In this document: positions 39,519-47,647 of the stretch, piece by piece
Numbering within the stretch: position 1 is the first letter of the stretch
Layout: the number at the start of each line of letters is the position of its first letter
Source of the DNA: JAHJDS01 sp964569795
GTDB lineage: Bacteria > Desulfobacterota > Desulfarculia > Desulfarculales > JAHJDS01
Reading direction: 5' to 3'
DNA: 64,000 nucleotides
NCBI GenBank assembly: GCA_964569795.1
Contig: CAZMVB010000005.1
Span: 120,809-184,808, forward strand
Translations under genes and position numbers: made by a program
The notes under the pieces: generated by a model
What the model was told of the DNA's origin: nothing
Database searches by the model: none
The model's input: the letters and a program-made list of their open reading frames with translations, nothing else

Positions 39519-40883
39519 TCAGTTCACCTCGTCAACCGTGACGCCCAGGCGCCCCTCACCCAGCCGGACCCGAAGTTTTTCGTCCACGGCGACCTCGGTC
39601 GAGCGCCGGATGACCCTGGTCTCGCCAGCGTCCAGGACGATGGCGTAGCCGCGGGACAGCACGGCGACCGGGCTCAAGGCCTCGAGGCGCTGGTGGATGC
39701 CCGAAAATCTCAGCCGCGCCGTCTTGACCTGGTCGGCGATCAACCGGGCCAGGTCCCGGGCCAGCCGGTCCCGTTCCCGCCGGGCCAGGGCCACGCTCCG
39801 GTCCGGTCCGGCGGCCCTCAGCCGGGCGGTCAAGGTCTCCAGGCCGCGCCGGGCGTCCCGGAGGGCCTTGAGGATCAGCCGGTCCATCCGCCCGGCCAGG
39901 TCGTCCAGGCGCTGGAGGTATTCCCCCAGGGCCCGCCGCGGATCGCGCAGGGCCCGTTTCGCGGCCTCCAGGCGCCAGCGCAGATTTCCCAGGCCAACGG
40001 CCAGGCCCCGGGCCAGCCCCCGGGTCAACTCGGTGGTCCGGGCGATCAGGTCTTGCCGGGCCCCGGCCAGAAGGGCCGCCGCGGCCGTGGGCGTGGCCGC
40101 CCGGAGGTCGGCCACGAAGTCGCAGATGGTGAAGTCGGTCTCGTGACCGACCGCCGAGACGGTCGGGATCCTCGAGGCGGCCACGGTCCGGGCCAGTCGC
40201 TCGTCATTGAAGGCCCACAGGTCCTCGACCGATCCCCCGCCCCGGGTCAGGACGATGACGTCCACCTGGCCCTGCCGGTTGAAATACTCGACGGCCTCGA
40301 TCAGCCGCGGCGGGGCGGCCTCGCCCTGGACCGGGACCGGATAGATCTGAACCTCGAACACCGGCTCGGCCGGGTGAATCGTCCGCAAAAAATCCCGGAC
40401 CGCCGCCCCCTGGGCCGAGGTGACCAGGCCGATGCGCCTCACCGGGACCGGCAAAGGACGCTTGCGGGCCTCATCCAGCAGGCCCTCGTCGGCCAGCTTG
40501 GCCTTGAGGGCCACGAAGGCGGCCATCAGGGCCCCGGCACCCCGCGGCTCGATGGTGTCCACCACCAGTTGCAGATCGCCCCGCGGGGCAAACAAATTGA
40601 TCCGGCCCAGGATCAGGACCTGGTCCCCGTCCAGGGGGACGTACTTCAGCCGGGAGGCCTGCCACTTGAAACAGACCGCCCGCAACTGGCCGGCCTCGTC
40701 CTTGAGGCTGAAATAGAGGTGGCCCGACCCGGCCCGGCGCAGGCCGGAGATCTCCCCTTCGACCCAGACGAACTGGAATTTTTCTTCCAGGGCCCCCTCG
40801 ATCTGCCGGAGAAGCTCGGACACGGTGAACACGTGCCGGGTCGGGGCGAACAGGGGCAGTTCTTCCTGGGGGGGATGTTTCAT
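39519..40883 (-). CDS. xseA: Exonuclease VII large subunit
   Basis: A 454-residue protein with the N-terminal OB domain (FQFVWVEGEISGLRRAGSGH, YFSLKDEAGQLRAVCFKW) and the catalytic core VRRIGLVTSAQGAAVRDFLR, VDVIVLTRGGGSVEDLWAFN and VSAVGHETDFTICDFVADLR with its conserved Asp. A helical Arg-rich C-terminal region follows. XseA with XseB degrades single-stranded DNA in both directions. It is the first gene of the xseA-xseB-ispA-dxs-tlyA operon. Confidence 0.96.
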   Translation of the reverse strand: MKHPPQEELPLFAPTRHVFTVSELLRQIEGALEEKFQFVWVEGEISGLRRAGSGHLYFSLKDEAGQLRAVCFKWQASRLKYVPLDGDQVLILGRINLFAPRGDLQLVVDTIEPRGAGALMAAFVALKAKLADEGLLDEARKRPLPVPVRRIGLVTSAQGAAVRDFLRTIHPAEPVFEVQIYPVPVQGEAAPPRLIEAVEYFNRQGQVDVIVLTRGGGSVEDLWAFNDERLARTVAASRIPTVSAVGHETDFTICDFVADLRAATPTAAAALLAGARQDLIARTTELTRGLARGLAVGLGNLRWRLEAAKRALRDPRRALGEYLQRLDDLAGRMDRLILKALRDARRGLETLTARLRAAGPDRSVALARRERDRLARDLARLIADQVKTARLRFSGIHQRLEALSPVAVLSRGYAIVLDAGETRVIRRSTEVAVDEKLRVRLGEGRLGVTVDEVN

Positions 40884-40961
40884 AACCTAAAAGTTTAACA
40901 CGGCCTCTACGGGACGCAATTAAAAAAGGGTGGGTCCGATCCCAGGCGGCCGGTAAATCCC

Positions 40962-40990
40962 TTGCCAACCGGTCGCTCTGGGATTAATAT
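40962..40990 (+). promoter_or_regulatory. Candidate sigma-70 promoter of the PEP carboxykinase gene
   Basis: TTGCCA (40962-40967), 17 bases, TAATAT (40985-40990), about 105 bases before the start, leaving a leader with no recognised riboswitch. Confidence 0.5.
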
Positions 40991-41094
40991 CAAAACCTCA
41001 AAAGTGTGTTTTGGAGGGAATTAATAGTAAATACATCCGGTTGGTCACCTTTTACTCATCGACGGCGAACAGTACCTACTTCAGGGGAGCTCTC

Positions 41095-43059
41095 ATGTTT
41101 GAACTGGGAAAAGGGGTGGACATCCTGTCCGACATCGGCGGCGTCAAAGACCAGGCCCGGGCCGAGGCCGTCTTCAGCGAGCACATGGCCGAGGCCGAGC
41201 TAAACAAGATCCAGCGGATCACAAATAAAAAGGCCCGCCTGAAAATAGCCAACGCCATCGCCCTGGGCCGGCCGGACGAGGTCTTCATCAACACCGGCAG
41301 CGAGGCGGACAAGCAATACATCCGGGAGATGTGCCTCAAGTCAAAGGAGGAGCGCACCCTGGCCATCCCGGGGCACACCCTGCATTACGATCTGGCCCAG
41401 GAGCAGGCCCGGATCGTGGATCGCACCTTTTACATCGCCAATGACGACGAGACGGTCAGCTCCCTGGCCAACCGGATCGGCCGCCAGGAGGCCTACGATT
41501 ATGTCCGGGAGTACATGGTCGGCATGATGCAGGGCATGACCCTGGTGGTCGGGTTTTACAGCCGGGGACCGATCGGGGCCCATGCGGCCATCCCGGCCAT
41601 CGAGGCCACCACCTCGTTCTACGTCTGCCACTCGGCCGAACTGCTCTACCGCAACTGTTACGAAAAATTTGACGCCGAGGTGGAACGGGTCGGCCTCTTC
41701 TTCACCAATGTCCACTGCCAGGGTCCCAACCGGCCCGAGGATTTGCCCAATGCCCGGGTGTTCATGGACCGGGCCCATCAAACGACCTACAGCACCTTCT
41801 GCACCTACGCCGGCAACACCTTACTTTTAAAAAAGGGAAACCACCGCTTTGCGGTTGATCGGGCGACTTATTACCTGCGGGGTGATGAACTTTCCGAGCA
41901 CATGTTCATCACCGGCCTCAAGGGCCCGGGCGGCCGGGTGACCTTTTTCGCCGGGGCGGCCCCTTCCGGGTGCGGCAAGACGACCACGGCCATGGTCGGC
42001 GACGAGTTCATCTCCGACGATCTGGCCCAGATCTGGATCGCCGAGGACGGGACCATCCGGAGCATCAATCCCGAGACCGGGATCTTCGGGATCATCGAGG
42101 ACGTCAACTGGACCGACGACCCGATGATCCTGGACATTCTGCGGCACGAGAAGACCGAGGTGATCTTCTCCAACGTCCTGGTGGATGATCAGGGCACGCC
42201 CCACTGGGTGGGCAGCGGCGAGGAGAACCCGACCAAGGGCTTCAACTTCCAGGGCGAGTGGCATGACGGAAAAACCGACGCCAAGGGTAAGAAGATTCCC
42301 CTGTCCCACGCCAACGCCCGGTTCACCATCCGAGCGGAAATTTTGGCCAACTGCAGCCCCCGGCTGCACGATCCGGCCGGGGTGGTCACCCGGGTCTTCA
42401 CCTACAACGGCCGGGACGCGGACACCATGCCCCCTGTCCGGGTGGCCCGCGACGCGAACGAGGGGGTGGTCATCGGGGCGTCCATCGTCAGTCAGGCCAC
42501 GGCCACCGAGGTCGGGGTGACCGGCGTCAAGCGCCAGCCCTGGGCCAACCAGCCCTTCATCCCCGGGGCCCTGGGCGACAACATGGTCGCCCAGTTCGAG
42601 TTCTTCAACAGCCCCAAAATTTCGGCCGAAAACCGGCCGATCATGGCCGGCCTGAACTACTTCCTGACCCACGGGGCCCGGGACGGCCAGGGCAAGGCCC
42701 TGCTGGGCGAAAAGCGGGATGTCAAGGTCTGGCTGGGCTGGCTGGACCGGCTGATCCACGGCGACGTGGGGAGCATCGCCACGCCCGTGGGCCTGATCCC
42801 CAGGTACGAGGACCTGCGGGCCATGTTCGACGAACTGCTGGGCAAGGAGTATCCCCGGGACCTGTATGAAAAGCAGTTCTCGCTCTACGTGGACAACATC
42901 ATCGCCCGGATCGACCTCCAGTACGAGGCCTTCCAGGCCGAGGAAAACATCCCCTCGATACTGTTCGAGATTTACGACCAACAAAAGCAAGAACTGGTGG
43001 CCCTTAAAGAACGCTGGGGGGCAGTGGTAAGTCCCGAACAAATTGCGGCGGACGCATGA
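41095..43059 (+). CDS. pckG: Phosphoenolpyruvate carboxykinase (GTP)
   Basis: The ATG at 41095 has GGGGAG five bases upstream; the frame is open 28 codons further but without a ribosome site. The 654-residue product is a GTP-type PEP carboxykinase: kinase loop GAAPSGCGKTTTAMVGDEF (288-306) with the reactive Cys293, the metal-binding EFISDDLAQIWI region, HANARFTIRAEILANCSPRL and the guanine-binding RQPWANQPFIPGALGDNMVA region. It interconverts oxaloacetate and PEP using GTP or GDP, linking the TCA cycle to gluconeogenesis. It is a single gene with its own promoter and a clear terminator. Confidence 0.95.
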   Translation: MFELGKGVDILSDIGGVKDQARAEAVFSEHMAEAELNKIQRITNKKARLKIANAIALGRPDEVFINTGSEADKQYIREMCLKSKEERTLAIPGHTLHYDLAQEQARIVDRTFYIANDDETVSSLANRIGRQEAYDYVREYMVGMMQGMTLVVGFYSRGPIGAHAAIPAIEATTSFYVCHSAELLYRNCYEKFDAEVERVGLFFTNVHCQGPNRPEDLPNARVFMDRAHQTTYSTFCTYAGNTLLLKKGNHRFAVDRATYYLRGDELSEHMFITGLKGPGGRVTFFAGAAPSGCGKTTTAMVGDEFISDDLAQIWIAEDGTIRSINPETGIFGIIEDVNWTDDPMILDILRHEKTEVIFSNVLVDDQGTPHWVGSGEENPTKGFNFQGEWHDGKTDAKGKKIPLSHANARFTIRAEILANCSPRLHDPAGVVTRVFTYNGRDADTMPPVRVARDANEGVVIGASIVSQATATEVGVTGVKRQPWANQPFIPGALGDNMVAQFEFFNSPKISAENRPIMAGLNYFLTHGARDGQGKALLGEKRDVKVWLGWLDRLIHGDVGSIATPVGLIPRYEDLRAMFDELLGKEYPRDLYEKQFSLYVDNIIARIDLQYEAFQAEENIPSILFEIYDQQKQELVALKERWGAVVSPEQIAADA

Positions 43060-43116
43060 ATTGCCTCGGTAGGCAGGATTGACTAACGTAATTTGCCGTC
43101 AAAGAGTTGCCTGAAT

Positions 43117-43150
43117 CGGGGCGACTGCTTTTGTAGTCGCCCCGTTATTT
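43117..43150 (+). terminator. Rho-independent terminator of pckG
   Basis: CGGGGCGACT / AGTCGCCCCG, a perfect 10-bp stem with an 8-base loop, then TTATTT. It overlaps the last codons of the convergent MaoC-like gene. Confidence 0.85.
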
Positions 43151-43982
43151 AATTGACATCCGCCACGGCCTGATTGATGACGATCGCCCGCTGGCTCCTG
43201 ACCTGGATCAGATAGTGATCATTTTCCTGCCAGCCCTCGGTGGTCAGGGTGTCCCCGGGATAGACCACATCCGAGAAGCGGGCCTTGAACTCCAGCAGGC
43301 GGTCCGCCTCCCCGTCCAGGAGACCGTTGACAATGGCCCGGGTGGCAAAGCCATAGGTGCACAGGCCGTGGAGGATGGGCCGGTCGAACCCGGCACCCTT
43401 GGCGGCGGCCGGGTCCAGGTGGAGCGGGTTGACGTCGCCGCTGAGTCGATACAGGGCGGCCTGATTCTCGGCGACCCGGTCTGACACGCTGAAGTCGGGT
43501 TTCCGGTCCTGGGGAAACTCGATCTTGGGGGCGGGCGGTCCGGGATCGCCCCCGAAGCCGCCGGCGCCCAGGTAGAAGACGACCCAGTCGGCGTCGTAGA
43601 GCGTGCCGCCGTCCTCGGCCGTGCCGGTGATCCGGATGCGATAGAGCGCGCCCTTGCCCTTGTCAAAGATGTCGGTCACCTCGCCGACCTGGCTGATCTT
43701 TCCGGACGGTTCCAGCGGCCGATGGAGCCTGATGGCCTGCTCGCCGTGGATGAACAAGGGCCACTCGATTTCTTCCCTGGCCAGGGGAAAGGCCTTCATG
43801 GCCGCCACGACGCAGAAGCTGGGCAGGACCTTCAGGCCGCCTGGGGCGTGCTCGTAAACGAACGACAGATCCCCGGCCCCGGCCCCGACCCCCAGGGCGT
43901 AGAGGACCACGTCTTGCCAGGTGTACTCGAAGGTCACCGGCCCCCTCTTCCGGCCGATCACGCTCAGGTCAACTTCGGGCAT
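43149..43982 (-). CDS. MaoC-like (R)-specific enoyl-CoA hydratase, double hot-dog
   Basis: A 277-residue protein; GGGGGGAG before the ATG. The N-terminal half resembles the first hot-dog of eukaryotic-type MFE-2 hydratase 2 (FEYTWQDVVLYALGVGAGAG, HEQ-type GEQAIRLHRPL, GKISQVGEVTDIFDKGKGAL). The C-terminal half has the hydratase 2 signature YRLSGDVNPLHLDPAAAKGA with GFDRPILHGLCTYG, holding the catalytic Asp and His. It hydrates trans-2-enoyl-CoA to (R)-3-hydroxyacyl-CoA, an acyl-CoA pathway step distinct from the crotonase at 3329. Confidence 0.9.
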   Translation of the reverse strand: MPEVDLSVIGRKRGPVTFEYTWQDVVLYALGVGAGAGDLSFVYEHAPGGLKVLPSFCVVAAMKAFPLAREEIEWPLFIHGEQAIRLHRPLEPSGKISQVGEVTDIFDKGKGALYRIRITGTAEDGGTLYDADWVVFYLGAGGFGGDPGPPAPKIEFPQDRKPDFSVSDRVAENQAALYRLSGDVNPLHLDPAAAKGAGFDRPILHGLCTYGFATRAIVNGLLDGEADRLLEFKARFSDVVYPGDTLTTEGWQENDHYLIQVRSQRAIVINQAVADVN

Positions 43983-44042
43983 GACTCTCCCCCCGGGCTG
44001 GCTGTTGCATGATTGATCCAGGCGAAACCCAACGGTCCGAAC

Positions 44043-44522
44043 TCAGGCCTGGAACCTGGCGACCAGTCTGTCGAAAGTCGCCTCGAGGTGCTCGGGCACG
44101 ACCCGGACCTCGGCCAAAACGGTCATGTAGTTGACGTCCCCGCTCCACCGGGGCACCAGGTGATAGTGGAGGTGGGATTCGACCCCGGCCCCGGCGACGC
44201 GGCTCAGGTTGAGGCCGATGTTGAACCCGTCGGGTTTCATCTCGGCCTTGAGTGCGGCCAGGGCCCGGCACTGGAGGTCAGTCAGCCGGGCGACCTCGCC
44301 GGCCGACAGATCGTCCAGGCCCGAGACGTGACGCCGCGGGGCGATCAACAGGTGACCGTTGTTGTAAGGGTACCGGTTCATCATCACCAGGGCGGTCTGG
44401 TCGGCGTACAGGACCAGGCGGTCCTTGTCCGGCCCCTCCCGGTCCAGACAGAAGATGCAGCCCTCGGTCTTGTCTTCGCCCAGGATATAGGTCATCCGCC
44501 ACGGGGCCCAGAGATTGTCCAC
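44043..44522 (-). CDS. HIT-family nucleotide hydrolase/phosphorylase
   Basis: A 159-residue protein starting at GTG after AGGAGTGAGG. The histidine triad ESHLHYHLVPRWSGD is complete (H-x-H-x-H), with CIFC at about 22-25 as a partial zinc site and the NRYPYNNGHLLIAPRRHV core. HIT proteins of this ApaH/Ap4A-phosphorylase-like subgroup cleave dinucleoside polyphosphates or adenylylated molecules. It follows the phosphodiesterase gene by 9 bases in the mutS operon. Confidence 0.94.
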   Translation of the reverse strand: MDNLWAPWRMTYILGEDKTEGCIFCLDREGPDKDRLVLYADQTALVMMNRYPYNNGHLLIAPRRHVSGLDDLSAGEVARLTDLQCRALAALKAEMKPDGFNIGLNLSRVAGAGVESHLHYHLVPRWSGDVNYMTVLAEVRVVPEHLEATFDRLVARFQA

Positions 44523-44531
44523 GCCTCACTC

Positions 44532-45005
44532 CTATATATTGAATATTTCGCCCCGGATCGTCTGCCCCAGGCTGAGGCGGCCCATGGTCCCGCCGGCAAA
44601 CAATCTCCCCCGGGCCGCGCCGGGGTTGAACATCAGGACGCCGCCCAGGATCTCGTTACAGACGTGGTGGGTATGCCCGAAGACGATGCAGTCCACGTCG
44701 TCGAACTGGTTTCTGACCTTTTTCATCAAACCGAATGGCGAGCCCCAGCCGTGGATCAGGCCGATGCGCTTGCCGGCCAGGTCCAGGATTTTTTGCTCCG
44801 GGAGCCGGCCCCTGAGTTCGGGCAGGTCCATGTTGCCGGCCACGGCCTCGACCCGGGGAAAGGGCAAGGCCGTAAGCACCTTGGCGCTGACCATGTCGCC
44901 GACGTGGAGCAGGACCTCGCAGCCCGTCCCCAACTCGGCCAGGCGGTCCATGAAATCCTGATCCGGCTCGCGCAGATGGGTGTCCGAGATGACCGCGACG
45001 TCCAT
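44532..45005 (-). CDS. YfcE/MJ0936-family metallophosphodiesterase
   Basis: A 157-residue calcineurin-like phosphoesterase with the metal motifs SDTH (7-10), HVGDM, AGNMD, HGWGSPFG and FGHTHH. This family includes E. coli YfcE and M. jannaschii MJ0936, active on phosphodiesters with Mn or Ni. The start overlaps the stop of the UPF0280 gene (TAATG). Confidence 0.92.
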   Translation of the reverse strand: MDVAVISDTHLREPDQDFMDRLAELGTGCEVLLHVGDMVSAKVLTALPFPRVEAVAGNMDLPELRGRLPEQKILDLAGKRIGLIHGWGSPFGLMKKVRNQFDDVDCIVFGHTHHVCNEILGGVLMFNPGAARGRLFAGGTMGRLSLGQTIRGEIFNI

Positions 45006-45733
45006 TACAATCCTTTCATCTCGACCTGGCCGCCGGCGGCTATTTTGTCATGCAGCACGGCCACCGCCCCGCGGACGCCGCCCATGTTCAGGGCCCAGGC
45101 CACGGCCCGGTTCAGATCGGCCGCCCGCTGGACCCGGTTGGCCGCGGCCGTGGCCACGGCGTCTGCCAGGGCGGCCGACTCGGCGACGACGCAGACCGCG
45201 TCGGCCCGCCCGAGGCTCAGGGAATGGCCGACCGTGCCCGACGAGGTGCAGACCCCGAAGGGTTTTTCGTAATGGGCCAGGGCCAGTCCCACCCGTCCGG
45301 ACAGGGGAGATTCGCCGGCCCACAGGGCGACGGTCACCGGCCGGTCCGAACTGATGAACACGTCCCCGCCGTTTTCAATGATCAGGCGCGGGCTCAGGGG
45401 CAGTACCTCGAGGCCGACCGTCTCGGCCACGGCCCCGGCCACGGCGGCCATGGGCCCTACCCCGGCCGCCTCCCCGGCCTGAATCATCAGCCTGACCACC
45501 GCCGGGGCCAACTCGTCGTCAGGCCACGGCGCCAGGCTCTCCAGGAAACCGGGCGTTCGGCCGGCGTAATCCTCGATCTGGCGGCGGCAGCGCCCCAATG
45601 ACAAAAGGACCTCGGCGGACAGGTCGCGCTCGGCCATGACCCACAGGTCTGATTCCTTGACCGCGGCCCGAAAACCGACCAGGTCCTCGCCAGACACCAG
45701 CCGCCGGTAAGTTCGATCCTGATGAGCGCCCAT
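45005..45733 (-). CDS. UPF0280 family protein
   Basis: A 242-residue protein with the UPF0280 signatures GPMAAVAGAVAE, RLIIENGGDVFIS, FGVCTSSGTVGHSLSLGRAD and ALADAVATAAANRV. The fold is related to the FAD-transferase ApbE, but UPF0280 members, often found in archaea and deltaproteobacteria, have no proven activity. It lies in the mutS-amiC operon 33 bases downstream of amiC. Confidence 0.92.
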   Translation of the reverse strand: MGAHQDRTYRRLVSGEDLVGFRAAVKESDLWVMAERDLSAEVLLSLGRCRRQIEDYAGRTPGFLESLAPWPDDELAPAVVRLMIQAGEAAGVGPMAAVAGAVAETVGLEVLPLSPRLIIENGGDVFISSDRPVTVALWAGESPLSGRVGLALAHYEKPFGVCTSSGTVGHSLSLGRADAVCVVAESAALADAVATAAANRVQRAADLNRAVAWALNMGGVRGAVAVLHDKIAAGGQVEMKGL

Positions 45734-45766
45734 GGGGGTTAAGAGTATAACAAAAAATCCGGTTCG

Positions 45767-47647
45767 TCACCGTCTTCGGCGTCGGCGCCCGCGCCGGACC
45801 GAACGGTTCCGGTCGCCGGGCCCCTGGGAGAGGTGGCGGATGTAGGCCCGGATGCCGTTGGTCAGACCCTGGGCCAGACTGACGAGATAGGCCCGGTTGA
45901 CGATCCGCCGCCGTTCCTGGGGATTGGACAGGAAACCGATCTCGATCAGGACGGCCGGCATCTCGGCCCCCATCAGCACGAAGAAGGGCGCCTGCTTCAC
46001 CCCCAGATTGCGCACGCCCTTCCAGTGGTGTCTCAGCCCGGAGATCATGCCCCTCTGGACGAACCGGGCCAGCCGGGCCGATTCATTGATCCGGGTGTTG
46101 AGCATCAGGTCCTGGAGGATCATCCTCAGGTCGCTCATCTTGCGCTGGGAGGTGGCGTTCTCCCGGGCGGCGACGCGCATGGCGTCCCGGTCCGTGGTCA
46201 GGTTGAGGAAGTAGGTCTCGATGCCCTTGATCCGCGACAGGGGGTGGGAGTTGACGTGGAGGGAGATGAAGATATCGCCGGCCAGGGCGTTGGCCTTGGC
46301 CGTGCGGGCCTCGAGGGCCACGTAACGGTCCCGGCGCCGGGTGAGGATGACCTTCAACCCCAGTTGTTTTTGGATCCGCCGTTTCAGGAGCCGGGCCAGC
46401 CAAAGGACGATCCGCTTCTCCTTGATCCCATGGCAGCTGGCCCCCGGGTCCCGGCCGCCGTGGCCGGCGTCGATGATCACCCGTTTGATCTTCAGGCCCA
46501 GTTGCCGGGCCAGGCTGTAGCGCGAAGGCTTGACCCGGGCGGGTCCCCGGGGAGTGGTCTTCCGCCCCAGACGCCGGGCCACCGTCTCCGGCCGGTTCGG
46601 GTCACGGGGGACCCGGGCCTGACGCACGGCCCGCCGGCCCGAGAAATCGACCACGATCCGGAACGGACTCTCCAGGGCGAAGACCTGAAACCGTTTCAAC
46701 TGGTGCAGGTCCAGGACAACCCGGACCGTGTTCCGATCGAACTGACCGACCCTGATCCGCCGCAGCAGGCCGTGACCATGCTTGACCCAGTGTCTCAGGC
46801 GCCGGGCGGACCTGGCCTTGTGGACGTCGATGTAGAGCCGGTAATCGTGGCCCCGGCGGGGAGGCAGGAGATGATGCTCGAAGTCGGCCGGCCGGTCGAG
46901 GCGGATGACCACCCGGGTGTAGCTGGGGGTGGTCCAGTTCTGTATTCGCTCGACCAGGGCCGGTCCCTTGAGATGGGCGGGCCGCCGGGCCGTGTAATAG
47001 CGCCGGCGGGGCATCTTGACCGGGACCGGCCGGGTCGCCGGCCGCGACTTGACCCGGGGGGCGGCCTCCGGGGACGGCGCGGGCGGGGCCTGGCGGGCCG
47101 CCCGGGCGGGCGGGGCGGCCTCCAGCCGGGCCCGGATCACCTTGAGACGCTCCCGGGCCCGGGGGACCATGTCCCCCTTGGGAAAGAGGAGTTCGACCTT
47201 GAGGTATTCCCGGAAGGCCTTGAGGTCGTTTTTGAGCAGGAACTCGTTGATGTATCCGATCATGTACTGGGCGTCGTCGCCGAGCCGGCTGTCGGCGAAG
47301 CGCATCACCAGGCGGCGGAAGGCGTCCAGGGAGTGATCCAGGTCGGACCGTTTCCGGTAGCGTTGGTAGAGGTCCAGGTAGGCGTGGCCCAGGCGGAACA
47401 TGGCCCTGTCGGCCAGGGGTCCCTGGGGCTCGGCCTTGTAGATGCGTTCGAAGCGATTGATGATCCGCCGCCACCGCTCTCGAAACGCGGGGGTGGCCGG
47501 GGTCTTCTTGATGGCCAGATAGGCCCGCACCGCCTGCTTGTACTGGGCCATCAGTCCCTGCCGGGCGACCGCCGTCCGTCCGGCCCACGGCGCCAGGCAT
47601 AGCAGCGCCAGGACCGCCGCGATCGAGATGCGACCCCGGGCGGTCAT
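45767..47647 (-). CDS. amiC: N-acetylmuramoyl-L-alanine amidase (AMIN + Amidase_3), poly-Arg tail
   Basis: A 626-residue exported protein: signal peptide to about residue 30, then a helical TPR-like region (32-170), a Pro/Arg-rich linker, an AMIN domain (about 230-350: YTRVVIRLDRPADFEHHLLP and FRIVVDFSGRR), and the zinc amidase (390-605) with IIDAGHGGRDPGA, ISLHVNSHPL and the catalytic Glu in VLIEIGFLSN. It cleaves the amide bond of peptidoglycan during cell separation. The C-terminus ends RRGRRRRRR, an unusual basic tail. It overlaps the mutS stop (TGATG). Confidence 0.94.
   Translation of the reverse strand: MTARGRISIAAVLALLCLAPWAGRTAVARQGLMAQYKQAVRAYLAIKKTPATPAFRERWRRIINRFERIYKAEPQGPLADRAMFRLGHAYLDLYQRYRKRSDLDHSLDAFRRLVMRFADSRLGDDAQYMIGYINEFLLKNDLKAFREYLKVELLFPKGDMVPRARERLKVIRARLEAAPPARAARQAPPAPSPEAAPRVKSRPATRPVPVKMPRRRYYTARRPAHLKGPALVERIQNWTTPSYTRVVIRLDRPADFEHHLLPPRRGHDYRLYIDVHKARSARRLRHWVKHGHGLLRRIRVGQFDRNTVRVVLDLHQLKRFQVFALESPFRIVVDFSGRRAVRQARVPRDPNRPETVARRLGRKTTPRGPARVKPSRYSLARQLGLKIKRVIIDAGHGGRDPGASCHGIKEKRIVLWLARLLKRRIQKQLGLKVILTRRRDRYVALEARTAKANALAGDIFISLHVNSHPLSRIKGIETYFLNLTTDRDAMRVAARENATSQRKMSDLRMILQDLMLNTRINESARLARFVQRGMISGLRHHWKGVRNLGVKQAPFFVLMGAEMPAVLIEIGFLSNPQERRRIVNRAYLVSLAQGLTNGIRAYIRHLSQGPGDRNRSVRRGRRRRRR

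Noticed and set aside
39021..40898. 625-codon plus-strand frame opposite xseA/xseB
   Set aside because: Antisense shadow; Gly/Gln-rich without signature.
45833..47602. 589-codon plus-strand frame opposite amiC
   Set aside because: Antisense shadow of a GC-rich gene.
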